Assembly (NCBI RefSeq): GCF_964031045.1
Contig: NZ_OZ034994.1
Coordinates: 1,145,724-1,209,723, forward strand
Origin: Spiroplasma endosymbiont of Aspidapion aeneum
GTDB lineage: Bacteria > Bacillota_I > Bacilli_A > Mycoplasmatales > Mycoplasmataceae
Reading direction: 5' to 3'
DNA: 64,000 nt
Shown here: positions 20,064 through 31,312 of the stretch, piece after piece
Layout: the number at the start of each line of letters is the position of its first letter
Position numbering within the stretch: position 1 is the first letter of the stretch
Notes under the pieces: model-generated
Told to the model about the DNA's origin: nothing
Seen by the model: the letters and a program-made list of their open reading frames with translations, nothing else
Database searches by the model: none
Translations under genes and position numbers: made by a program

Positions 20064-21083
20064 CTATTTATTTTCTTGTATAACACTATCAACTGAAATT
20101 TTAATATTTTTTAATACACCCGCATTATTATCGTAAGCATCATTTTCACCATCAAATGTATATGATGTAGGAATTAAAAGTAAATTTTTTGCTGACGTAA
20201 ATACCCCAAATTTTTCTAATAAATTACTTATTAAAAATGTCGCAGTGTAGGTTTTTTTCTCGTTTGTAATTGTAACCTCAAATCTATAGGTTGGGGACGG
20301 TTTATAGTATATTACAGTATCATCTAGACTTGTTTTATCACCTTTTTTAGTATAAAAGATAAGCTTGCTTGTGTCTATATTTTCATACATAATATTATTA
20401 GTGTTCTCAATAATTTGATATTTCTGAGGTGTATCTTTTCAAGACCCAATTAGCATCATATTTTTGTTAAAATTAGTTTTTCACGTTGCAATATCTGGAT
20501 CTTTATCACTTTTAGTGTCTAGGTTTGCAAAGTCATCAATTTTTCCTGAGTCTGGGATAATAATATTATTATCTTTATCTTTATCTATAGCAAAAGTCTT
20601 AAATTTGTTTACGTATGATCCTTTTGGGTCCGAGGGTTTATATGTGTTATAATAGGAATAGTTACTATCTGCTAAATTATAGTTAACGGCGGATATAAAA
20701 GTGTTTGAATTTTCACTGCCATTTAGTAAATTATAAAAATCATTTCAATTTTCAGTATTTGTTGAATTTTTTAGACCTTCCACACTGTATTGGTATAGTG
20801 CACTTTCTCCAAAATAGTTTAATGCATTGTCATTATCTTTTTTTGATGTATATTTATCCTTTGTATATGTTAGAAGTTCCAGAACTTCCTGTGTAAGCGA
20901 TGGTAATGTTGTTCCGGTTGTTGAAAAATTTTCAACATCATCTTCGATTTTACCTCTATCATTATTAATTTGTGTATAAATTTTTAATTGATTAGACTGA
21001 GGAACTATTCTACATGAAAATACATTAGACGCAGATGCACCCAATGTTGCTGATAACATTAAACCAAGTATTTTTTTCTTCAC
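20064..21083 (-). CDS. predicted surface lipoprotein, unknown function
   Basis: 339 residues. The N-terminus is a lipoprotein signal: MKKK, a hydrophobic stretch (ILGLMLSATLGASA), then NVFSC with Cys24 as the predicted lipidated residue. The mature part is polar and rich in Asn, Asp, Ser, Thr and Tyr with no recognised domain, typical of spiroplasma surface lipoproteins. UGA Trp codons occur at TENW-NDFYN, DIATW-KTNF and GSW-KDTP. It lies between dnaB and the acidic protein gene, so the pair is a lineage-specific insertion among housekeeping genes. Confidence 0.85.
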
Positions 21084-21144
21084 ATAAACCTCATTATCTT
21101 ATAAAATTATAACATATTTGAAATGAAAATTCATAATTATCAAA

Positions 21145-22509
21145 TTACTCATTCTTTTGTTTCTCGGCAAATTTTCCATTATTCTTTGAAAATACATAAT
21201 TAATATCACACGTTGCACCGTTACGGTGCTTTGAAATAATCAAAAGTGTGTCATCCTCATATAATTTCTTTTCTTCTTCTGATAGTTGACTAAAATTATA
21301 ATAACTCTCACGGTATAAAAACATTATCAAATCCGCATCCTGTTCTATTGCTCCCGAATCCCTTAGGTCAGACATCATCGGTCTTTTATCTTCCCTTTTT
21401 TCAACACTCCTTGATAGTTGGCTTAAACATACAATAGGAATATTAAGTTCACGAGCTATTTTTTTAAGTCCTTGTGAAATCTTTGATATTTCATTTTGTC
21501 GATTTTCAAATGATCTATTGTTGTCAGCACTATAAAGAGTTATAAGTTGTAAATAATCAATAAAACAAATTTCAATATCTTTTTCTCGTCTTGCTTTTCT
21601 TAATCTTGTTTGTATATCCAACAATGATAATCCCGGTGTGTCATCGATATATAAATCTGAATTTAAAATATGTTTTTGAGCATAAACTAATTTCTCAAAA
21701 TTATTAATTATTTCTTCACCATATCCCGATTTTATTATATCCATTTTAACTGTTGATGCAGAACTTAGTAGACGTTGTGTTATTTGATCCTCAGGCATTT
21801 CTAATGAAAAAAATAATGCAGGGGATGATACCGAGGCGTTTAAAGCAAGGTTTAGTGCAAATGCTGTTTTACCCATACTTGGTCGGGCTGCAAGGATGAT
21901 AAGATCACCTTTTTGAAATCCATTTGTGTTCTCATCGAGCACTCTAAACCCACTAGTGACCCCTGATAAACTCCCAGATGTTTTTGACCTTGACACAATT
22001 TTATCAATCAACCGTTCAATTGCAGAGTCAATTCTAACTATCTTTTCATCACGAAGTGATGTTCTTAATCCCAATATTTTTTGCTGTGCAAAACTCACCA
22101 GTTCCTCTGCAGATTCATATGACATTTTTTTAGTCTGTATTTCTTTTAATGTTAGATCTAATTTTTTCAACATAGAATTTTTAAAAATAAATTCCACTAT
22201 ATTAAGGTATGTATCATCACCAGAGTATGAATTATTAATTTCATTTATTTCCTTTAGAATTTTTTCAGAATTTTGTTCAACACTTAAAATATAATCAACA
22301 AGATTCTTAAAGGATATTTCAATATTTTTTATGTGCATAGTAAAAATATATTTATATATTTTTTTTGTGTCGCTAGAATAAAAATCATCTGTTCCCAATT
22401 TAGAGATTATTTCAGACTGAATATTTACTGAATTTAAAATAATCGATATTATTTCTCTCTCGGCTTCTGCATATAAATCAAACTGAATTGATTCATTATT
22501 ATTTTTCAT
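21145..22509 (-). CDS. dnaB: replicative DNA helicase
   Basis: 454 residues, family length. The N-terminal primase-interacting domain is followed by the RecA-like ATPase: Walker A AARPSMGKTAFALN near residue 209, Walker B CFIDYLQLI near 319, and the conserved PMMSDLRDSGAIEQDAD. It unwinds DNA as a hexamer at the fork. It contains no in-frame UGA. Its start overlaps the end of rplI by 11 bp, the usual rplI-dnaB coupling. Confidence 0.97.
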   Translation of the reverse strand: MKNNNESIQFDLYAEAEREIISIILNSVNIQSEIISKLGTDDFYSSDTKKIYKYIFTMHIKNIEISFKNLVDYILSVEQNSEKILKEINEINNSYSGDDTYLNIVEFIFKNSMLKKLDLTLKEIQTKKMSYESAEELVSFAQQKILGLRTSLRDEKIVRIDSAIERLIDKIVSRSKTSGSLSGVTSGFRVLDENTNGFQKGDLIILAARPSMGKTAFALNLALNASVSSPALFFSLEMPEDQITQRLLSSASTVKMDIIKSGYGEEIINNFEKLVYAQKHILNSDLYIDDTPGLSLLDIQTRLRKARREKDIEICFIDYLQLITLYSADNNRSFENRQNEISKISQGLKKIARELNIPIVCLSQLSRSVEKREDKRPMMSDLRDSGAIEQDADLIMFLYRESYYNFSQLSEEEKKLYEDDTLLIISKHRNGATCDINYVFSKNNGKFAEKQKNE

Positions 22510-22942
22510 TTATATTTACCCTTAAAATAGTTTCAATATTATGCTCTAATTTTATTTTCAATTCATGGGTTCCTATATCTCTAATATTCTCGTGTTTAAC
22601 AAACTTGCGCTTATCTATTTTTATATTGTATTCTTTTTCAAGTGTTTCACAAATCTGTGATAAACTAATGCTCCCTTGTGCTCTACCATTATGAAATTCT
22701 AATTTAAAAGATAGTTCAATAGATTCTATTTCCAAAGCAATTTTTCTAAAATTAGCAAACATTTCCTCCTTTTCAGCGATCTCTTCGCCTATAACATGTT
22801 TGAGATGTGCTATATTATCCTTGGTTGCTAAAATTGCAAATTTTTTAGGAATTAAATAATTTTTTGCATAACCATTCTCTACCTCAATAATGTCATTTTT
22901 TAGCCCATAATTTTTAATATCTTTAAGTAAAATAACTTTCAT
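22499..22942 (-). CDS. rplI: 50S ribosomal protein L9
   Basis: 147 residues. I chose ATG 22940-22942 (MKVILLKDIKNYG), the canonical L9 start, with AGGTGA five bases ahead; an upstream GTG and ATG are less likely. The N-terminal globular domain (NGYAKNYLIPKKFAILAT), the long central helix and the C-terminal domain are present. L9 bridges neighbouring ribosomes and binds 23S rRNA domain V. Confidence 0.95.
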   Translation of the reverse strand: MKVILLKDIKNYGLKNDIIEVENGYAKNYLIPKKFAILATKDNIAHLKHVIGEEIAEKEEMFANFRKIALEIESIELSFKLEFHNGRAQGSISLSQICETLEKEYNIKIDKRKFVKHENIRDIGTHELKIKLEHNIETILRVNINEK

Positions 22943-23028
22943 ATTCATCACCTATTAAATTATACAATAAACAGATGAATAAATATCAATAACTTAAAAT
23001 ATTTATTTACTTTTCCTTTATTTTATAT

Positions 23029-23054
23029 AAAAAAATGTATAAATACATTTTTTT
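23029..23054 (-). terminator. terminator after rpsF-ssb-rpsR
   Basis: Perfect 11-bp stem (AAAAAAATGTA / TACATTTTTTT) with a 4-nt loop; the T run falls on the minus strand just after the rpsR stop. It separates rpsF-ssb-rpsR from rplI-dnaB. Confidence 0.7.
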
Positions 23055-23058
23055 ATTA

Positions 23059-23295
23059 CTACAGTGATTGGTGGTCTTTGTCAACAAATGGCAACAAAGC
23101 CATATTTCTCGCTCTTTTAATAGCAAGAGATAACATTCTTTGATGTTTTGGTGATGTACCAGTTGCTCTTCTTGGTAGTATTTGCCCATTTGTTGAAATA
23201 AATTTTCTAAGTAATTCAACATCTTTATAATCAATGTAATCTATTTTATTTTCAGCAAAAAAGTTTGGTTTTTTTCTTTTAACATATTTTTTCAT
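23059..23295 (-). CDS. rpsR: 30S ribosomal protein S18
   Basis: 78 residues. Family features are [23 protein letters not shown] and [25 protein letters not shown], which bind 16S rRNA with S6. It follows ssb by 12 bp after an AAAGGAG site. The order rpsF-ssb-rpsR is the widely conserved one. Confidence 0.97.
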   Translation of the reverse strand: MKKYVKRKKPNFFAENKIDYIDYKDVELLRKFISTNGQILPRRATGTSPKHQRMLSLAIKRARNMALLPFVDKDHQSL

Positions 23296-23307
23296 TATTT
23301 CTCCTTT

Positions 23308-23733
23308 TTAATAATCTCATAAAATAGAGTCTTCATCTATTATTTTTGAAGATTCACTATCTTTTTTGTTTGTTTGTTGTTCATTAATAAAATCCTGACC
23401 TTCTTTTATATCCGATGAAGATTCACCAGGTCTTGATAAAAATTCAACTCTCTGGGCACTAACATTTACATTTGTAATGTATGTACCATCATCCTTTTTG
23501 TCATTTCTAATATTAATTGCCCCCTCAACAGATACTAACGACCCTTTAGAAACATACTTAGAAATATTTTCAGCAACATTATTCCATGCAACACAGGGAA
23601 TAAATTGTGATTGTTTTTCACCATTGAAAAAACTATTTACAGCAACTGTAAAAAAAACATAATTTTTACCATTTGTAGTTTTCTTTAATTCAAGGTTCTT
23701 TGTCACTCTTCCAATTAAATTAACGCAATTCAT
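23308..23733 (-). CDS. ssb: single-stranded DNA-binding protein
   Basis: 141 residues. The OB fold covers residues 1-105 (MNCVNLIGRVTKNLELKKT, FIPCVAWNNVAENISKYVSKG). A Gln/Asn/Ser-rich linker follows. The C-terminal tip is DEDSILWDY, acidic and ending in aromatic residues, in place of the usual DDDIPF; the tail depends on a UGA read as Trp. SSB coats single-stranded DNA at forks and recruits partners through this tip. It sits between rpsF and rpsR. Confidence 0.93.
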
Positions 23734-23753
23734 AATTGTACCTACAATCTATA

Positions 23754-24284
23754 TTATTCATTACTTGTTGGTTTAGTTTGTTTTGTTTCTAATGGTTTGG
23801 AATTAATTTTTTTTAATTCACCATCTTTAGAACTTTTTTCGTTGGTTCCAGATTTCAAATCATTTTCAAAATTTATTTCAAACCTTCTTGCTCCATCATA
23901 AGGTCTTCTAGGTTTAAAATTTTTGTTTTGGCGATCACGTTTTTCATCTCTAAATTTTGACATATCTGTTTTTGATAATTTTGTTGTTTGAATATATCTT
24001 TTTTCAGACTCTGTATTAATAACCATATTTCTAACAACATTTTTATCAATTCTACTTATACGTTCAAACTCTAAAATATTCTCCGGGTTTGTTTCAACAA
24101 TATAAATATAGTAATAACCTTGTTTTTTGTGATTTATAACATAACTAAAATCCCTTAGACCTCAATCTGCACTTTCAATAATTTTTCCACCATTTAGTGT
24201 TAGCGGACTTTCAAGTTTGTTTATAATATCTTTTGTATTTTTTGTATCCTTATCCAGGATTATCATAATTTCGTATTTTCGCAT
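23754..24284 (-). CDS. rpsF: 30S ribosomal protein S6 with a long charged tail
   Basis: 176 residues against 95-100 in most bacteria. Residues 1-95 are S6: MRKYEIMIILDKDTKNT, then YYYIYIVETNPENILEFERISRIDKNVVRNMVI. UGA as Trp occurs in SADWGLRDF, a conserved S6 position. The added 80 residues are rich in Lys, Arg, Asn and Ser (for example RDEKRDRQNKNFKPRRPYDGARR) and likely disordered. S6 pairs with S18 in the small subunit platform. The start follows GAGGAGAATA. Confidence 0.93.
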
Positions 24285-24335
24285 TATTCTCCTCTTGGTC
24301 TTACGGCTCTACTGAGCAAGGAATTAATAATATTT
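24285..24335 (-). promoter_or_regulatory. candidate S6:S18 leader motif ahead of rpsF
   Basis: On the minus strand a small hairpin (GCTC-AGTA-GAGC) is followed by CCGTAAGACC and enclosed by CCTTG/CAAGAGG. A bulged CCG beside a hairpin is the signature of the rpsF leader bound by the S6:S18 pair in other bacteria. Position supports it; the structure was judged by eye. Confidence 0.5.
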
Positions 24336-24474
24336 ATTATTAATTCATAAAAATATTATAAACTATTTTTAACATATATACCACCAAAAATAATTATATT
24401 GTGATGAAAGTTTACTTATAACCACAAATAAAATATTTTATTAAGAATTTTATCCCTTATTTGCAAATTGTAGA

Positions 24475-24501
24475 ATAAAAAATCGACATTAAAAGTCGAT
24501 T
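24475..24501 (-). terminator. terminator after the membrane-anchored hypothetical gene
   Basis: Stem AATCGAC/GTCGATT (24481-24487 and 24495-24501) followed on the minus strand by TTTTTTATT. It ends the transcript coming from lysS-asnA-ispD and the hypothetical gene. Confidence 0.8.
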
Positions 24502-24524
24502 ATATTTATTTATACTTATTACTA

Positions 24525-25199
24525 TTAAGATTGTGAAATCTCATCTGATTTAACAAAATTTAGGTCATAAATTTTATTAACATAAATAGAATAATTATTT
24601 GGTGGGTCATCCTGATCGGTCTCGTGGTTTAATCTATCTATAGAAATATCATAAATATGAAATATACCATTATCAAAGGTGGGGATATAAAAAGTATGTC
24701 AATAAAGATCAATAAGACCATCTCTTGTTAAATTAAGGTCAAGATCACTTAATAAAGTATCTTTCTTATAACCATAACGAATTAAAGCGCGTCCAATTGC
24801 ATCGTGATATGGACAGAAATTATCTTCATCTTCATCTACAATATTAAAAAAATAATTTAGGGCTTTAATATAATCACCAATATTATATGAGGAGAATTTT
24901 TGTACTTTTTGTTCCTTAAAAAGATTATTTGAATATTCATAAATATCTCATGAATTAATAATTGTTTTTTCTTCTCCTTTGGTATTGCCATATGTATTTC
25001 CGACAGCTTCACATACATTGTCAAGAGTATACTCTTTTCCGTGTAAATTAAGGTCTAATTTTTCATTTTCATATGATATACTCTTTTTGTTTTGATCAAT
25101 TAATGATCTTTTTGCAACCTCCATCCCTATTCAAATACCACCTCCAAGTACAAAACCAAATGTGACAATTGATATAAGTATTCAGATGTGCTTATCCAT
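24525..25199 (-). CDS. membrane-anchored protein of unknown function
   Basis: 224 residues. One N-terminal helix (WILISIVTFGFVLGGGIWIGM, residues 6-26) anchors it; there is no lipobox. The remainder is a polar, acidic domain with many Tyr and Asp residues (for example YNIGDYIKALNYFFNIVDEDED, then RDGLIDLYWHTFYIPTF). Four UGA codons are Trp. It begins 10 bp after ispD and appears to be the last gene of that transcript, ended by a terminator. No family is recognised. Confidence 0.8.
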
Positions 25200-25209
25200 A
25201 TATTCCTTT

Positions 25210-25851
25210 CTATTTTAAATCTTTGGGAAAGGTTAATTTTAAGTTATCTTTTTCACCTTCTATTAAACAAATTTTGCTAGATGAATAATATTTTGTATAT
25301 AGTTCTAATTCATCTTGCCAGTCAAACATTTTTTGAATATCTATTATTTTTCTAAAAACACTAACATTTATAAGTTGGGGTGTTTGAGTGATAAAATAAT
25401 TATCTCTATTTATTGTTGAAATAGTATTATTATTTATCATTTTCAAACTATCACTAATTTTTAAATGTGGCACCACTATATCTCATATTGAAGAAGTTTT
25501 TTTCAGTAATCTAATAATTAAATCATCTGTAAAAAATGGTCGCGCAGCGTCGTGAATGAGCACAAAATCTGTATTGCTCATTTTAATTCCATTTGCCACA
25601 GACTCTCCTCTAGTTTTACCTCCAAGACAAAAAATAAGGCGTTTATCTTTTAACCTCTCCGCGTGAATTAAATTTATATTTTCTTTTGAGCATACTAAAA
25701 TAATTTCATGTATGCATTTAAAATTTAAAAACTTTTTGATAACAGTCTCTAAAACTGTTAGGTTATTATCGAGTTTGACCAGTAATTTATTTTTTGTAAA
25801 TCTAGTGGCCATTCCCGCTGCAACAACTATTACTCCTATACTATTTTCCAT
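25210..25851 (-). CDS. ispD: 2-C-methyl-D-erythritol 4-phosphate cytidylyltransferase
   Basis: 213 residues. It transfers CMP to methylerythritol phosphate in the MEP route to isoprenoids. Motifs are VVAAGMATRF...KLLVKL (nucleotide binding), VLIHDAARPFF, and ITQTPQLINVSVFRK. A UGA Trp lies at SIW-DIVVP. The protein is slightly short at the C-terminus. The related ribitol-5-phosphate cytidylyltransferase is an alternative, but ispE is also in this window (36407-37123), and a wall-less cell has no use for ribitol teichoic acid. The start ATG is 2 bases after the asnA stop. Confidence 0.82.
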
Positions 25852-25853
25852 AA

Positions 25854-26861
25854 TTAAAAAATATCCACATTGTTTTTTTTGCAAAAATCAGTAAATTTTT
25901 TTGATCAAACTGAATAATGAACTTCAGCAATATGTTGCTTTTCACAGATTAACATCAAAAATCTATTAACATCAAATCCAATGGAAATTGTAAGTGGTAA
26001 CAAATTAGACTTTATTAAATAATTATATTCTGTGCTACTCTTTCAATTTTCCTTTAGCATCCTATTTTGTTCTTTCAGTTTTTCTGTCATAACTTGATAA
26101 GAGGAATAGGCGATGTCTACGGATTTCTCAATTGCCCAATTATAAACATACAATGTAGAATAGGATTCAAAATCAAATATATCTTCCGAAAATATTTGTG
26201 ATCCATATTTACTGTTTATAAGTGGTACTATATGATTATACACTACAAAGTTACCATTTTCTCTACCAAAAAGGTTAATTCTTTCCTGAAATGTTGCAAG
26301 TGGGTACATTATTTTTAATTTTCTATGCGAAATAAAAATTAATTGCTGCGATAGATGGTTATTTTGAAGTTCATTATAATCATTTGAAAGTTTCATATCT
26401 ATTTCATATAAAACAGAATAAAGCATTGTTAGAGTATCTAAATTTTTATCTTTTTCATATTTATCGGCAAATAATTCAATTCCTATTTCATCATAAACAA
26501 CACTTGTAATATTATCAACTTCAACGTCACGTCGGATTGATTTAGAGTTAGTTAAAATTCCTTTGTTAACTTCATTAAACCCACCTTTCATAATAGATTC
26601 TCGACGTCATTTGTTATCTCTTTGCAAAACTTCGCCAAATATCTTCAGGCTCGGGATATCAAAATCAATAGGCCGGTAGCTATTATTAAAGTCGTCATTA
26701 AGTCATTTATTTTTTTCAGTAATCAATGGAGAGTGTATAAACTTAAGATCTCATTTATTCTTCAGCAAAACAAAAATTTCGCTATAAAACTTATCAATTA
26801 AATCATAGGTTTCTGCTAACGATAATTTTGATACATAACCAAGTTCAATTCCGTATTTCAT
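25854..26861 (-). CDS. asnA: aspartate-ammonia ligase-like protein (AsnA fold)
   Basis: 335 residues. It resembles AsnA, which makes asparagine from aspartate, ammonia and ATP using a class II synthetase fold. Matching blocks are EVLQRDNKWRRESIM and GILTNSKSIRRDVEVDNITSVVYDEIGIELF (substrate core), LIFISHRKLKIMYPLATFQER, and ISIGFDVNRFLMLICEKQHIAEVHYSVW (C-terminal motif 3 region). The usual GGGIGQSR block is changed to SIGFDVNR. Five UGA codons are Trp. It lies 4 bp after lysS. Activity cannot be confirmed by eye; a synthetase-derived paralogue with another role is possible. Confidence 0.68.
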
Positions 26862-26865
26862 ATTT

Positions 26866-28365
<1,500 letters not shown>

Positions 28366-28375
28366 TAATTAAATC

Positions 28376-29359
28376 CTACTTTCTAATATTAATTTCTAAT
28401 AATTTAATAATATCATTTTTTGTTGAAACTTCCACAGCCTTTTGATTAATATCCTGTGATTTTAATTCTTTAGGAATATTCTTAAGGTACCAAACAATCT
28501 GTTTTCTCATTTCACGAACTCCTCGAAGCTCACCTTTTTCCTTTATTAATATACCTACATGTTTAACAATTATATCAATAACCTCTTTCGGAGTTGGTTT
28601 TTTAGTGTATTTTCCAGTTAATAAAAAAGTATCTATTTCTTGAAAAATTCATGGATTTCCTTGAGCTGCTCTAGCAATCATTATGGCATCGCAGTTTGTT
28701 TTCTCAAACATATCTTTTGCAGTTATCTCGTTGATAATATCACCATTACCAATGACAGGGATCTTGACACTATCCTTAACCTTTGATATTCAACTTCAAT
28801 CGCTTTTTCCAGAAAAATATTGGCTTCGTGTTCTACCATGAATTGTTAGTGCGCTTGCTCCATTTTGCTCACATATTTTTGCAACCTCAACCACATTAAT
28901 ATTATTTACATCTCAACCAATTCTTAATTTAACGGTGACAGGTTTTGATGTGTTAATAACAACGCTTCGCACTATCTCTCCTATTTTGTTAGGGTCTTTT
29001 AATAATGATGCGCCAGCTTGGCTCCTTTCCGCCACTTTAGGGGCCGGACAACCCATATTAATATCTATAATATCACACTCACAATTTTGCTCAACATACT
29101 GCGTTGCTTTTACATATGATGATAAATTATTACCAAATATTTGCATTGAAAGGGGTCTTTCATATTTATCAACTTTTAACATATTTAATGATTTTTCATT
29201 TTTATGAACTATTCCATCTATGCTAACCATTTCAGCACAAACAAGCCCAACGCCAAAATCCTTGCAAATTCTTCTGAATGCAAGGTCTGTAACACCAGCC
29301 ATTGGCGCTAGGATAAGATTGTTAGAAATTTCGATGTGTCCTATTTTAAATTTTTTCAT
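28376..29359 (-). CDS. dusB: tRNA-dihydrouridine synthase
   Basis: 327 residues. FMN-dependent reduction of uridine in tRNA. LILAPMAGVTDLAFRRICKDFG is the N-terminal signature; INMGCPAPKV contains the catalytic Cys; LTIHGRTRSQYFSGKSDWSW and VIGNGDII follow in the TIM barrel. UGA Trp codons occur at LRIGW and later. In Bacillus dusB and lysS are also adjacent. It depends on flavin, which the rib operon in this window can supply. Confidence 0.94.
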
Positions 29360-29386
29360 TTATATTATATTATACAAAATATTTAA

Positions 29387-30409
29387 TTATGCTCAATCAA
29401 TCTCTGAAGGTCTTTTAGGGTTTGGATTTTCTTTAATAAAATCAATTAAACCATTTTTAACGTGTATAACAGTATCTGCAACCTCAGCTATGTTAGAGTT
29501 ATGTGTTACAACAATTACAGTTGTTTTAAATTTTTTATTCACATCAATTAAAATTTCTAAAACTTTTCTGCCCATTTCTTCATCAAGAGCACCTGTTGGT
29601 TCATCTCCAAATAAAATTTCAGGATTTTTTGCAAGGGCTCTAGCAATAGACACACGTTGCTGCTGTCCACCAGACATTTGATGGGGATATTTGTTTATTT
29701 GTTCTGACATTCCAATTGTCTCAAATATTTCCTCGATTGATAATCTGTTTTCTTTATTTGAACATAGATTTTCCCCTACCTCTGCGTTTTCTCTTGAGGT
29801 AAGATTAGATAATAAATTATATTGTTGAAAAATGAAACCAATATTATTTCGTCTAAATAATGTGAGGTGAGAATCCTTTAAAAGTGATAAATTATGTCCT
29901 ACTACATATACATCTCCATCACTAACTTCATCTAAACCAGATATTGTGTTAAGCAAAGTTGTTTTACCACTCCCTGATGGTCCCAAAATTACAACAAATT
30001 TTGATCTTTTAATTTTTAAGTCAATGCCCTTTAAAACTGGTGTAACAATATTCCCTGTTAGGTATATTTTTTTAACATCTACAAGTTCAATTGCGTATTC
30101 ATCGGTATTGGGAAAAACATTTTTTGTAGATATAATATCACCATCTAAAATTTGTTTTGAATATTTAGATCTTAACTTCTTTTTTTCCCTAAGATTTATT
30201 TTAAAGGATTTTGCATTCTCAATATTAATGTTTTTAGACTCGATTGTAAAAATATTTTTCTCATGAACTTCCTCATCAATTTCTCTATTTACATGCACTT
30301 TTTTTTCTCTAACTTTATTGACTTTAATTGTATCGTTCAAATTTTTATTATTTGTTTTTATATCTTTCATAATCCTATCTTTTCCCTTCATTTTAGCTGC
30401 TCTTTTCAT
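29387..30409 (-). CDS. ABC transporter ATP-binding protein (MacB/LolD-type)
   Basis: 340 residues. The ATPase covers residues about 105-335: Walker A ILGPSGSGKTTLLN, Q-loop FIFQQYNLL, signature QMSGGQQQRVSIARAL, Walker B ILFGDEPTGALD and the H-loop VVTHN. The SNLTSRENAEVG and EPTGALD patterns are those of LolD/MacB/FtsE-type ATPases that partner FtsX-like permeases. The first 100 residues are a Lys/Asn-rich extension unusual for the family. No permease is adjacent. The frame overlaps hslO by 17 bp; starts at M7 or M14 are also possible. It ends in TGA-GCA-TAA, so two residues are added when UGA is Trp. Confidence 0.88.
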
Positions 30410-31259
30410 CTATAATTTCTTTTACAGTAACAATATATTTTTTCATACAAAAGTCACACAATATTTCCAAATCCTCATTTTTATTTTTTATATCTTCTAT
30501 TTGGTCTTCACCAAGCAAGAATATAGCATTTTTTGCATTTTCTTTTGAACAAGAACAAGAAAATCTGATTCCTCCTATCTCTAAAATTTTTGCATCTTCA
30601 ATAAGTAATTTGATAATTTCTTTGACATCCCCACTGGATATCTTTTTTTGAAGTTTTTCAATAGATCCAAACTTATCCTCAAGTTCTTCAATAGTTTCTT
30701 CAGCGATTAATGGAAGTATTTGAATCGCTATACCTCTTGCCGACGCGATGATATTGTTACTATTAATATCCACATTAGAACAAAGAAATGTTTTTATTTG
30801 GTCACTCTTTGACATTGTATACATAAAATTAACATCTATTGAGTTTGAAATTATTTCCACATTGGATGTAAAAGGGGATTGTTTTTTTCTTTTCCTCGTT
30901 ACTTGTAATATCCCAGAAACCCCGATAGCTTGACTATCTTTATCTAATTCACTTTTTAAATCAAATTGTTCTATTTTAAAATCTGGGTTTTGACAATATC
31001 CACGTATAAAATCATCATTATATTCACCAATAACATGCCCCATTAAACCATCACCCTTATATGACGTTGCTATTTTTGTATCTTTATCCTTTAAATTCAA
31101 ACCAAGCAAGCAAGTGTCAATCACGACCTTAGATAATTGCTTAGTTGCATAAACATTAGTTTTTTGGAGCCTACATATCTCGGATAAACTCTCAGTGATA
31201 TCTACAAAAGAAATTTTAACGTTGTACTTGTCACTAATAGCCCTATATTTTCTATCCAT
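30393..31259 (-). CDS. hslO: Hsp33 redox-regulated chaperone
   Basis: 288 residues. Hsp33 is a zinc-bound holdase that activates on oxidation. The C-terminal zinc centre is visible as CxC (Cys235, Cys237) and CxxC (Cys268, Cys271) in FSCSCSKE and CDFCMKKY. The N-terminal domain contains YKGDGLMGHVIGEY and GVSGILQVTR. No UGA Trp is needed. It overlaps the following ABC ATPase gene by 17 bp. Confidence 0.95.
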   Translation of the reverse strand: MDRKYRAISDKYNVKISFVDITESLSEICRLQKTNVYATKQLSKVVIDTCLLGLNLKDKDTKIATSYKGDGLMGHVIGEYNDDFIRGYCQNPDFKIEQFDLKSELDKDSQAIGVSGILQVTRKRKKQSPFTSNVEIISNSIDVNFMYTMSKSDQIKTFLCSNVDINSNNIIASARGIAIQILPLIAEETIEELEDKFGSIEKLQKKISSGDVKEIIKLLIEDAKILEIGGIRFSCSCSKENAKNAIFLLGEDQIEDIKNKNEDLEILCDFCMKKYIVTVKEIIDEKSS

Positions 31260-31312
31260 AAAACAATTCCTTACTTATTTATTATCCATATAATTTTACT
31301 TTATTTTTGGAG

